A stretch of DNA of 64,000 bases from a bacterium (lineage in GTDB: Bacteria > UBP6 > UBA1177 > JAKLFG01). Shown in pieces: positions 17,907-25,697 of the stretch (the stretch's first letter is position 1; every line of letters begins with the position of its first letter). The position numbers and the translations under genes are program-made. Below the pieces are notes generated by a model that saw only the letters and a program-made list of their open reading frames with translations, was not told the origin of the DNA and searched no databases. The DNA lies in assembly GCA_022709425.1 (NCBI GenBank), contig JAKLIW010000001.1:267552-331551 (forward strand). Reading direction: 5' to 3'.

Positions 17907-19766
17907 GTGACCGAGAAACCATCGAAAAAAAGCGTCGGTGTTTACGGCGCGCTACTGGGCTTGGTCGCCTTTTTCTTTTTCACCGATATGTTCTACATCA
18001 ACATTCGTTCCGGCATCGATCCCTATCTCGACGCATGGAGAATGCCTCATCTCGTGCTTTTAAGCGGGGCCGCTCTGGCCGCGCTCTTCGTATCAATCAG
18101 GCTGTTGCTGGGCTCCTTTGGTCCGCTGCGCGGTGCCCTGCTGCTCGGGATCCTCTCTTTTTATCAAGGTCTCACCGGATACCATTATGTCACCAAGACG
18201 CCGTTCGATTTTTCGGTGATGGCTTACAACGCCGATATCGCCTTCAATACCGAATCACTCGTCATCATCTACGAAAGTATCGGCGAGCTGCCGCTCCTTT
18301 TTCTTGCCGGATATATTTTACTCGTCAGTTTCTGGCGGCCGCTTCGCGCCGCCTTTTTCCGCTCCGAACCGGTCGCGTGGAGATCGTTGGGATCTGGATC
18401 GGCGGCGATCTGCCTCTATCTGGCGCTGACCGCATCCGGACTCGCCCCGCATGATGAGCTCGGACAGTTCCTTCGTTCGATCGTCACTTTTCACCGCAAC
18501 GCCGATCAGTACCGCTTCGCCGAACAGTATCCCGCCGGGACCTATCCCTTCGTCGTGACCGAGGCGGCGCCGACCACCCCTGCACGGACACCGCACATTT
18601 TCCTCATCGAGATAGAGTCGTTCAACCCGCGCTTCATCGAGAAAAAAAGTGCGGCGGGACAGGAGATCATGCCGGTCTTCTCGGGGCTCATACCGCAGGG
18701 TCTGTATGTCGACCACTTCTACGGAAACACGGTACAGTCGTCGAAAGGTCAGTTCGCGACGCTCTTTTCACTATTGCCGAGCATTCGTCAGAAAGAATTC
18801 ATCCGCCATGCCAACAACCACTTTCTTTCGCTGGCGGCGCTCCTGCGCGACAATGGCTATACCAGTTGGTTCGTGAAAGCCTACAAGAACGTCACCTTCG
18901 ACAACACCGGCGTATTCGCGCTGAAGAATGGTTTCGACCGCGCTTTCTCGATACATGAGGTGCTCAAAGAGGGCGATACGGCGCACAGTTGGGGATGGGG
19001 GATCGAGGATCAGCTTTTCTATCGCCGCTTCTTCGAACATCTCGACACCCGCGACGAGATAGTGTCGAGGAAAAAGCCGCTCTTCGTCCTACTCCACACC
19101 GTGATGAACCACATGAAGTTCAACAAGACGCCGCAGGAGCTCCGCCACATCTATCCCGACCCGCAGGATATGGCCGAGAATTTCGCCAATACCATACATC
19201 TTTCCGACCAGCATCTGACCATTTTCTTTGAAGAGATGAAAAAGCGCGACTACCTCAAGGACAGTATCGTCATCATCACCGGCGACCACGGTTTCACCAC
19301 CGCCGAACACGGCTACGAACACAATGAACTCTACTACTACGAAGAGTTCTTCCGGACACCGTTCTTGCTCATCTATCCGGGAGTGGTCGCGCCGCAGCGC
19401 ATCGCCGACATCGCTTATTCGCAGATAGACATCGCCCCGACGATACTCGACATCATCGGCCTGACACCGGCGAAACACCATTTCCGCGGGCAGTCGATGC
19501 TCCACCCGAAAGAACCGGGGCGGCCAGTGCTTCTCATCCAGCCCTACAACGGCACCTTCCTCGGTGTGGTCGACTATCCGATGAAGTATGTCCGCCATGT
19601 CCGCACCGGCGAAGAGTTCGTCTACGATCTTGAACGCGATCCTCAGGAAACCGACAACATCGTCGCGACAACCGATCCGTCGCTCATCGACCGGTGGCGC
19701 GGCCTGCTACGCGACATCTATCTCAATCAGTATCTGCTGGAAACCAATCAGGTCTGGCTGAAATAG
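17907..19766 (+). CDS. LTA synthase-like phosphoglycerol transferase/sulfatase-fold membrane enzyme
   Basis: 619 residues from GTG 17907, preceded by GGAGG. About five N-terminal membrane helices lead to an extracytoplasmic alkaline-phosphatase-fold domain. Metal ligands are suggested by HIFLIEIESF, IIITGDHGFT and AEHGYEHNE. In lipoteichoic acid synthases a threonine in the QGKT stretch is the nucleophile; here the matching stretch reads VQSSKGQ, so serine may serve. In Gram-negatives such enzymes decorate glucans or lipids with phosphate-linked groups. Divergent from the PilZ operon. Substrate unknown. Confidence 0.82.
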   Translation: MTEKPSKKSVGVYGALLGLVAFFFFTDMFYINIRSGIDPYLDAWRMPHLVLLSGAALAALFVSIRLLLGSFGPLRGALLLGILSFYQGLTGYHYVTKTPFDFSVMAYNADIAFNTESLVIIYESIGELPLLFLAGYILLVSFWRPLRAAFFRSEPVAWRSLGSGSAAICLYLALTASGLAPHDELGQFLRSIVTFHRNADQYRFAEQYPAGTYPFVVTEAAPTTPARTPHIFLIEIESFNPRFIEKKSAAGQEIMPVFSGLIPQGLYVDHFYGNTVQSSKGQFATLFSLLPSIRQKEFIRHANNHFLSLAALLRDNGYTSWFVKAYKNVTFDNTGVFALKNGFDRAFSIHEVLKEGDTAHSWGWGIEDQLFYRRFFEHLDTRDEIVSRKKPLFVLLHTVMNHMKFNKTPQELRHIYPDPQDMAENFANTIHLSDQHLTIFFEEMKKRDYLKDSIVIITGDHGFTTAEHGYEHNELYYYEEFFRTPFLLIYPGVVAPQRIADIAYSQIDIAPTILDIIGLTPAKHHFRGQSMLHPKEPGRPVLLIQPYNGTFLGVVDYPMKYVRHVRTGEEFVYDLERDPQETDNIVATTDPSLIDRWRGLLRDIYLNQYLLETNQVWLK

Positions 19767-19787
19767 TGAGCAGTGAGCGGTGATTTT

Positions 19788-19808
19788 GGGCGTCGATTCA
19801 TCGCGCCC
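19788..19808. terminator. Possible weak bidirectional terminator
   Basis: GGGCG at 19788-19792 pairs with CGCCC at 19804-19808, followed on the plus strand by TTAAGATTATTT. It lies between two convergent genes. The stem is short and the T-run interrupted. Confidence 0.3.
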
Positions 19809-19814
19809 TTAAGA

Positions 19815-20831
19815 TTATTTCCCTGAACAGATACCCGGGACGGCGGCGCGGAATTTGTCGGAGGGGTAACTTTTCTTGTTGATCGTGACGCCGGTCGCAT
19901 TCACGGTAAGTTCGTGAAGCACCGGTTTCGCCTCCTTGCTCGCGGTGCAGGTGAGCATCACCTTGCCGTCGCTCATCTTCGAGACGAGCCATTCGAGCGT
20001 CCCCTCGACGCCACGGTCGAGCACCGCGAAGCCCGCCGTTTCGGTAAGCGTTTTCGGCAATTTGTCGGCCTCGGCAATGGCGGCGGCGAGTCCCTGCAAC
20101 TGCGCGATGAGCACTATTCGCTGGAGTTTCACCGCATCGGACAGCTCGCCCGCCGGGATGAGCGCCAGCGCATCGGCCGCGCGGCCGAGCTTCTCGCCGA
20201 CCAGCAGTAGATTGGCCAGATTGTCGCCCGCCGCAAGGTCGAGTTTGTCGCGCAGTTCCCACCCGTCGGCGAACTTGTTCTGCGACACCAGCGCGTAGAA
20301 AAGGCCTTCCCACGCGGCGCCGTTGCGCGGCATGCTTTTGGCCGCCGCGCGGAAATGGGTCTCGGCGGCCGCCATGTCGTTCTTCTCGTAGGCGACCGAG
20401 GCGAGGAAATAGTGCGCCCCGGCGTGTCCCGGCTCCTTGGCGAGCACATCGTTCATCCGCGCCGCGGCCGACTCCTTGTCGCCTTTTTCGTAGGCGATGA
20501 GCCCGATATTGTAGAGCGATTCGGCGACCTGCGTCCCGTTCTGGATGCAGACCGCGAAGAGCCCCGCCGCGTCGTCGCTCTTTCCCATGCCTTGGAGCGC
20601 CAGCGCGCGGAAGAAGATCGCTTCGGGGTCGGCGCTTTTCGCGAGGATCGTTTCCGCCTCGGCGTATTTCTCCTCCATTACGAGCGACCGCCCCTTCACA
20701 AAATCGGGGTCGGCGGTGTTCTCTTCCAGCAAGGCAAGATTGCGGTCGGCCTGTTTCTGCTGGGTCGTCTTGCCGCCGCACGCGATGAGGAGCAGGGCTA
20801 CTGATGCAAGAACAAATAACCGTTTCATCAT
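19815..20831 (-). CDS. TPR-like lipoprotein
   Basis: 338 residues with signal peptide and lipobox LLIAC. Residues about 40-230 contain tetratricopeptide-like helical pairs (KYAEAETILAKSADPEAIFFRALAL, ESLYNIGLIAYEKGDKESAA, HAGAHYFLASVAYEKND). A small C-terminal domain (DGKVMLTCTASK... GVTINKKSYPSDKF) has no family I can name. Probably an envelope-anchored scaffold for protein contacts. It is last in the thiE-thiC-purM-tlpA run, 18 bases behind the thioredoxin-like gene, and may work with it in the periplasm. Confidence 0.8.
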   Translation of the reverse strand: MMKRLFVLASVALLLIACGGKTTQQKQADRNLALLEENTADPDFVKGRSLVMEEKYAEAETILAKSADPEAIFFRALALQGMGKSDDAAGLFAVCIQNGTQVAESLYNIGLIAYEKGDKESAAARMNDVLAKEPGHAGAHYFLASVAYEKNDMAAAETHFRAAAKSMPRNGAAWEGLFYALVSQNKFADGWELRDKLDLAAGDNLANLLLVGEKLGRAADALALIPAGELSDAVKLQRIVLIAQLQGLAAAIAEADKLPKTLTETAGFAVLDRGVEGTLEWLVSKMSDGKVMLTCTASKEAKPVLHELTVNATGVTINKKSYPSDKFRAAVPGICSGK

Positions 20832-20849
20832 GATCCCCTCCCCGGGTTA

Positions 20850-21422
20850 TCAGTTGAGACCGGCGATTTTCTTTATCTCGGCATACGAATGCTTGCCGTT
20901 GGTCGTCTGGGTGATGAGGCCGTTCTCATCGGCAAAGGCGGTGAAGGGGAGCAGGATACCGGCGTTCTGGAGCGATTCAGGCGCCTGAATGACCTCGAAG
21001 GTGATCCCTTTCTCCTTCGCTATCTCCAGCACCTTACCCGGCATCGGATCGACGCTGATGGAGAGCACCTTGACCTCGCCCTTGCCCTCCTCGTATTCCT
21101 TCTTTATCTTCTCGATGTCGGGGAACATCTCGATGCAGGGGATGCACCAACTCGACCAGAAATCGACGATGATCTTCTTCCCCTTGTAATCGGCGAAGTT
21201 CAGCGTCTTGCCGGTGACCAGCGACTTCATCACGATGCCGTGCAGGTTGTTCCCCTTCTGGAAATCGGTATCGGTGAGGTCCCGCTCCAGCGCCTTGTCG
21301 ACCTCTTCGATCGACTCTGGAAGCTTCGGCTGGGTCATCGGCACCGGACCGTCCGTCGCCTCTTTTTTGGCGCAGGCGAACAGGAAACAGCACGAGAGTG
21401 TCAGCACGATGAACGAGCGCAT
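20850..21422 (-). CDS. TlpA-like thioredoxin-fold lipoprotein
   Basis: 190 residues. Signal peptide with a candidate lipobox (LFAC) followed by a charged spacer, then a TlpA/ResA-type redoxin domain with active site WCIPC at about residue 95, KIIVDFWSSWC before it and VLSISVDPMPGKV after it. It should reduce or shuffle disulfides on the outer face of the inner membrane. This fits a genome that exports many Cys-rich proteins. Ten bases separate it from purM; GGAGGGG precedes its ATG. Confidence 0.87.
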   Translation of the reverse strand: MRSFIVLTLSCCFLFACAKKEATDGPVPMTQPKLPESIEEVDKALERDLTDTDFQKGNNLHGIVMKSLVTGKTLNFADYKGKKIIVDFWSSWCIPCIEMFPDIEKIKKEYEEGKGEVKVLSISVDPMPGKVLEIAKEKGITFEVIQAPESLQNAGILLPFTAFADENGLITQTTNGKHSYAEIKKIAGLN

Positions 21423-21431
21423 AGACCCCTC

Positions 21432-22457
21432 CTAGAAGTACTTTTTCTTGAAGATGACCGCGTCGGTATTACGTTTCACGACGGTCCCAATGATGTGGCC
21501 GCCGGTGATCTTCGCCGTCTCGGCGGCGTGCGCCTTATCGACGACGCAGACATACCCGACGCCGCAGTTAAAGACGGTGAACATCTCCTGTTCCGACACA
21601 TTGCCCGCCTTCTTGAGCCAGTGGAAAAGCGGCAGGATGGGCCAGTCGCCGTGTATCTCGACCGCGAGGCTTTCGGGGACGACGCGCGGGATGTTGTCGT
21701 AGAAGCCGCCGCCGGTGATGTGGACCATCCCCTTGACCGGCACTTTCTTGAGCAGTTCCTTGATGAGCTTCGCGTAGATGATGGTCGGCTTGAGGAAGAC
21801 ATCGGCCACCGTCGCGTTGAGTTCGGGGATGCGGGTATCTATCGCCAGTTTATGCTGGGCGAAGAGGATGTGGCGGACGAGCGAATAGCCGTTGGAGTGG
21901 ACGCCGCTCGACGGAATGCCGACCAGCACATCGCCCGCCGCGACCTTCGTCCCGTCGATGATCTTGTCTTTATCGACGACCCCCACCGAGAAGCCGGCGA
22001 GGTCGAATTCACCTTCGGGGTAGAAGTCGGGCATTTCGGCCGTTTCGCCGCCGACCAGCGCGCAACCGGCCTGCGCACAGCCCTCGGCGATACCTTTCAC
22101 GACCAGCGCCGCGGTGTCGGCCGACAGTTTGCCGGTGGCGAAGTAGTCGAGGAAGAAGAGCGGTTCGGCGCCGAGCACCAATACATCGTTGGCGCACATC
22201 GCGACGAGGTCTATGCCGATGGTGTCATATTTTTTCGCCATGAAGGCGAGCTTCAGTTTCGTGCCGACCCCGTCGGTGCCGCTCACGAGCACCGGGGTCC
22301 TGATCCCCTCGGGAATGGTGACCATCGCCGAGAAACCGCCGATACCGGCGAGCACCTCGGGACGGTGGGTCTTCTTGACCAGTTCTTTCAGCATCGGGAC
22401 GAGGCGGTTACCCTCCTCGATATCGACCCCCGCTTTCCGGTAGGCATCTCCACTCAT
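21432..22457 (-). CDS. purM: Phosphoribosylformylglycinamidine cyclo-ligase
   Basis: 341 residues, full AIR synthetase length. Conserved segments include GIGGFSAMV, the ATP/phosphate-binding GTDGVGTKLKLA, GIDLVAMCANDVLVLGAEPLFFLDY, GGETAEMPDFY and HITGGGFYDNIPR. It closes the imidazole ring to make aminoimidazole ribonucleotide in purine synthesis. AIR is also the substrate of ThiC, encoded immediately upstream with a 4-base ATGA overlap, so the pairing makes direct metabolic sense. Confidence 0.96.
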   Translation of the reverse strand: MSGDAYRKAGVDIEEGNRLVPMLKELVKKTHRPEVLAGIGGFSAMVTIPEGIRTPVLVSGTDGVGTKLKLAFMAKKYDTIGIDLVAMCANDVLVLGAEPLFFLDYFATGKLSADTAALVVKGIAEGCAQAGCALVGGETAEMPDFYPEGEFDLAGFSVGVVDKDKIIDGTKVAAGDVLVGIPSSGVHSNGYSLVRHILFAQHKLAIDTRIPELNATVADVFLKPTIIYAKLIKELLKKVPVKGMVHITGGGFYDNIPRVVPESLAVEIHGDWPILPLFHWLKKAGNVSEQEMFTVFNCGVGYVCVVDKAHAAETAKITGGHIIGTVVKRNTDAVIFKKKYF

Positions 22458-23779
22458 GCGGCATCTCCCTTATGCGATTTCTTCAGTTTCTCTTCGGCGT
22501 CGTTGAAGTTCTTGACGGCGCACAGGTCGCCGCACATCGAACAGGTCTCGGTGTCGGCCTTCGGGCCGCGCTTATCGCGGTATTTCCGCACTTTTTCCGG
22601 GTCCAGCGCCAGCCGTTCCTGCGCCTCCCAGTCGAGTTTGCGCCGGGCACACGACATCTCGCGGTCCCATTCCGCCGCGCCGGGCCAGCCCTTGGCGATA
22701 TCGGCCGCATGGGCGGCGATACGGGCCGCGATGACCCCCTCCTTCACATCGTCCACCGTCGGGAGCGACAGATGTTCGGCCGGCGTCACATAGCAGAGGA
22801 AATCGGCGCCGCTCATCGCCGCGAGCGCCCCGCCGATGGCCGAGGTGATATGGTCGTAGCCGGGCGCCACATCGGTAACGAGCGGTCCCAGCACATAGAA
22901 TGGCGCCCCTTTGCAGAGCGATTTCTGGAGCTGCATATTGGTGACGACCTGATTGAGCGGCACATGGCCCGGCCCCTCGATCATCACCTGCACCCCTTTG
23001 GCGCGGGCCCGGTCGGTCAGCGCGCCGAGGGTGATAAGTTCCTCTATCTGGGCGCGGTCGGTGGCGTCGGCAAGGGCGCCGGGACGCAGGCCGTCGCCCA
23101 GCGACAGAGTGCAATCGTAGGCGTGGGCTATCTCCAGCAGGCGGTCGAACTGTTCGAAAAGCGGGTTCTCGGCATCGTGATGCGCCATCCAGCGGGCCGT
23201 GATCGAGCCGCCGCGCGAGACGATTCCCATGAGCCGGCCATTATCGCGGAGGCCGTCGAGCAGGTGGCGGTTGACGCCGCAGTGGACCGTGATGAAGTCG
23301 ACGCCGCTCTTCACCTGCCGCTCGATCGCTTCGAACATCTCGTCGGCCGTCATTTCGGCGAACGACCGCTTCCGTGCCCGGACATTGTCGACGATCGCCT
23401 GATAGATCGGGACGGTGCCGATGGTGACCTTCGCCGTCTCCATTATTTTCTTGCGGGTCAGCGCGAGGTCGCCGCCGGTCGAAAGGTCCATGATGGCGTC
23501 GGCGCCGTATTTGACCGCGATGCGCGCCTTCTCCAGTTCCTCCTCGAGCGAATTGACATCCTCGCTGGTGCCGATGTTGGCGTTGGTCTTCACGCGACAC
23601 CCTTCGCCGATGGCGAGCGGCGCGATATCGTGGATCGTATTCTTGCAGATGACGATGCGCCCCGCCGCAACGCGAAGCCGCATCTCTTCGGCATCCATCC
23701 GTTCGGCCGCCGCCGCCGCCTTCAACTCCGCGGTGATCTTCCCGGCGCGGGCCGCCTCAAGCTGGGTCTGGGTCTTCAT
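22454..23779 (-). CDS. thiC: Phosphomethylpyrimidine synthase
   Basis: 441 residues, the short form of ThiC lacking the long N-terminal extension. Recognisable segments are NANIGTS, DLSTGGDL, TVHCGV, SRGGS, MIEGPGHVPLNQ and GPLVTDVAPGYDHI. The C-terminal radical SAM cluster motif reads CSMCGDLC, i.e. CX2CX3C, one residue tighter than the CX2CX4C of the E. coli enzyme. ATG 23779 has GAGG upstream and overlaps the thiE-like gene by 23 bases. It converts AIR to HMP-phosphate. I see no THI-box riboswitch upstream of this operon. Confidence 0.96.
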   Translation of the reverse strand: MKTQTQLEAARAGKITAELKAAAAAERMDAEEMRLRVAAGRIVICKNTIHDIAPLAIGEGCRVKTNANIGTSEDVNSLEEELEKARIAVKYGADAIMDLSTGGDLALTRKKIMETAKVTIGTVPIYQAIVDNVRARKRSFAEMTADEMFEAIERQVKSGVDFITVHCGVNRHLLDGLRDNGRLMGIVSRGGSITARWMAHHDAENPLFEQFDRLLEIAHAYDCTLSLGDGLRPGALADATDRAQIEELITLGALTDRARAKGVQVMIEGPGHVPLNQVVTNMQLQKSLCKGAPFYVLGPLVTDVAPGYDHITSAIGGALAAMSGADFLCYVTPAEHLSLPTVDDVKEGVIAARIAAHAADIAKGWPGAAEWDREMSCARRKLDWEAQERLALDPEKVRKYRDKRGPKADTETCSMCGDLCAVKNFNDAEEKLKKSHKGDAA

Positions 23780-24368
23780 GAGCAACCTCGTTCAACAAAC
23801 GCGAAAGGTACTGTACATCATCGACAGCCGTTTGGCTATAAAAAAGAGATATCGCGGCAAGGTCGTAAAAGCCCTGCCGTATCAGTCCCTCGGCGCGACC
23901 ACGGTCGATCCCGCCGAGAAGAAAAAGTCCCTTTCGTTTCACCGGCGCCACCGTCGGCCGCCGGTCGTCGGGCTTTGAAAAAGGGGGAAAGACCGGGGCG
24001 TAGAACGCATAGTTCGCGCCGTCGGTGAAGGCGCGTTCGAATTCGACCGGTGTGTGGGTCGATACGGCGACGGCAAGGTCGGGGGCCGCCGCGCGGGTCG
24101 CGGAGATGCGGAAAAGTTCGGAGGAGCGGAGATGTATCCCGTGGGCGCCGCACCGTTTCGCAAGCTCGGGTGTTCCGGCCACGAAGATCCGGAGTCGAGG
24201 ACATTTCGCCGCGATGCGTTGGGCCGCCGCGCAGAGTTCTTTTTCAGAAAATATTCCGTCGTTACGGATAGTTACTTTGCCGACGCCCGCCGCGGCGACC
24301 CGGACGACGCTTTCGACCGTCGCCGATACCGAGGGGGTGCGGGTGAGATCGGTGATCATCCACAGCAT
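23757..24368 (-). CDS. ThiE/TenI-family thiamine phosphate synthase-like protein
   Basis: 203 residues with the TIM-barrel pattern of ThiE/TenI: LWMITDLT at the start, GKVTIRND, GAHGIHLRSSEL, VAVSTHT, ADYV-like ANYAFYAPVFPPFSKPD and LLGGIDRGRAEGLIRQGFYDLAAIS. The usual LGQ(E/D)D segment is LRSSE, so it is a divergent member and could be a thiazole tautomerase (TenI) instead of a true thiamine phosphate synthase. It leads the operon and overlaps thiC, which places it in thiamine synthesis. Confidence 0.78.
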   Translation of the reverse strand: MLWMITDLTRTPSVSATVESVVRVAAAGVGKVTIRNDGIFSEKELCAAAQRIAAKCPRLRIFVAGTPELAKRCGAHGIHLRSSELFRISATRAAAPDLAVAVSTHTPVEFERAFTDGANYAFYAPVFPPFSKPDDRRPTVAPVKRKGLFLLGGIDRGRAEGLIRQGFYDLAAISLFYSQTAVDDVQYLSRLLNEVAHEDPDPA

Positions 24369-24385
24369 CGCTACACCTCGGGGCG

Positions 24386-24414
24386 AATCTAGCCGCTCGA
24401 GGATGAAAAGTCAA
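24386..24414 (-). promoter_or_regulatory. Promoter for the thiE-thiC-purM operon
   Basis: On the minus strand TTGACT (24414-24409), 17 bases, TAGATT (24391-24386), 18 bases before the thiE-like ATG. The leader is too short for a THI-box. Confidence 0.65.
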
Positions 24415-24445
24415 CGGATGAAGCGTGATTGTGGGGGATTTTTTC

Positions 24446-25558
24446 TTAGATCAGGACCAGAGAACAGCCGGAGTCGCTATTTTCTTTCGGCGTAGTGGTC
24501 GATGATTCGGCCCCCTTCCCGTCGTTGGCATAGTCATCACCGCCGGTCTGATCGTCGGTCGGATCGCCGCCCACCGGAATGCCGGGTTCGCTGGGGTTGC
24601 TGGTCGTTTCGTCGCCTTCCGTCGTGGTCCAGTAACAGGTTCCTTCTTTGCAGATACCGCCGTCGGGACAGTCGCCATTTTCCATGCACGAGACCGCCGG
24701 CTGAGGCTCTTCGCCGCCGCCGAGGCACTCATCGCACCCATCGGCTTCTATGCATCCCTTGAGTTCGCCCAGATCGCTTTCTATCTCTTCCATGGTCGTT
24801 TCACTGCAGCACTGATAGACCATCAGCGACCAGTCGCCGACCCATTCGCCCTTGGCGATGGCGGCCCGTTCCTCTTCGGTCAGCGTCGTCTCGTAACAGG
24901 TCCCCTCCACCCACTCGACCGCGTCAAGGCAGGCGCCGAACAGTTCCTCGCCGCACTCTTCTTTAATGTCGGGCGCTTTTTCTCCACAGGTCTCTATCAG
25001 TTTCGCCATGCACTCATCCTGCGTGGGAAGGAAGTACGGCTGAGGCGGGACCTCGCCATCATCGCCGCCGTCGGTGCCGGGATCGGTCGTTTCGCCCGGC
25101 TCGGCCTCGGCCCAGCCGACCCCTTCGCCGGTAACGCACTGGCAGAAACCGCTCGTGTCGCCGATCTCGCAGTAGCCTGCATCATTCTTGCAAGCGGTCA
25201 CTTCGGTCTCTATCGGTTCTCCGGTCGGTTCGCAATATCCCTCGAAGCAGGCATAGCCTTCGGGACAATCAGCATCCACGCCGCAGGGCGCCGGATCGAC
25301 ATCGGGGGTCTCTTCACTGCACTGGACCTGCGGCGGATACGATTCCATCACCGCGCAGTCAGCGGTGCCGCAATATTCGCACGGATCGCTGTCGGCGGGC
25401 CAGCAGACCGGCGTCTCCATATCCATGAACTTCACGCAGGTGTAGCCGTCGGAACAGACGGTATCGGCATCGCAGGACTGCCACGCCTGATCGGGCGGAT
25501 CGGCACGCAGTATCAATGCAAAACAGACGGTCATCAGGAACATCAAACTCTTGCTCAT
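24446..25558 (-). CDS. Secreted Cys-rich protein
   Basis: 370 residues from ATG 25558 (GGAGGG upstream). The N-terminal signal peptide (MSKSLMFLMTVCFALIL, cut near RADPP) has no clear lipobox. The body has many small disulfide-type units, e.g. CDADTVCSDGYTC, CGVDADCPEGYACFEGYC and CMENGDCPDGGICKEGTC, the 'xCxxGYxCxxxxC' style seen in many myxobacterial surface proteins, plus helical Cys pairs in the middle and a polar Gly/Asp/Thr-rich tail ending SGCSLVLI. No enzymatic motif. It lies in a run of related exported proteins. Confidence 0.7.
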   Translation of the reverse strand: MSKSLMFLMTVCFALILRADPPDQAWQSCDADTVCSDGYTCVKFMDMETPVCWPADSDPCEYCGTADCAVMESYPPQVQCSEETPDVDPAPCGVDADCPEGYACFEGYCEPTGEPIETEVTACKNDAGYCEIGDTSGFCQCVTGEGVGWAEAEPGETTDPGTDGGDDGEVPPQPYFLPTQDECMAKLIETCGEKAPDIKEECGEELFGACLDAVEWVEGTCYETTLTEEERAAIAKGEWVGDWSLMVYQCCSETTMEEIESDLGELKGCIEADGCDECLGGGEEPQPAVSCMENGDCPDGGICKEGTCYWTTTEGDETTSNPSEPGIPVGGDPTDDQTGGDDYANDGKGAESSTTTPKENSDSGCSLVLI

Positions 25559-25697
25559 CTTATCCCTCCATCTTGGATAGAACGAATTCGTCCCCTTTGG
25601 TGTGGTCATCATACCCCATTTATTGAGGAAAAGCGATGGGAAAATGACAAGCGACGATTAGTGGTTGATATTAAACGATATTTTGTGTGACGAGGTG

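Noticed and set aside
19767..19787. Short direct repeat GTGAGCAGTGAGCG after the LTA-synthase-like gene
   Set aside because: Only two imperfect copies of seven bases; no sign of an array or mobile element.
20889..22793. A 634-codon plus-strand open frame
   Set aside because: Spans the antisense of tlpA, purM and part of thiC; composition is that of a shadow frame.
24369..24445. TPP riboswitch upstream of the thi genes
   Set aside because: The region lacks the CUGAGA and other THI-box blocks, and a promoter sits only 18 bases before the start codon.
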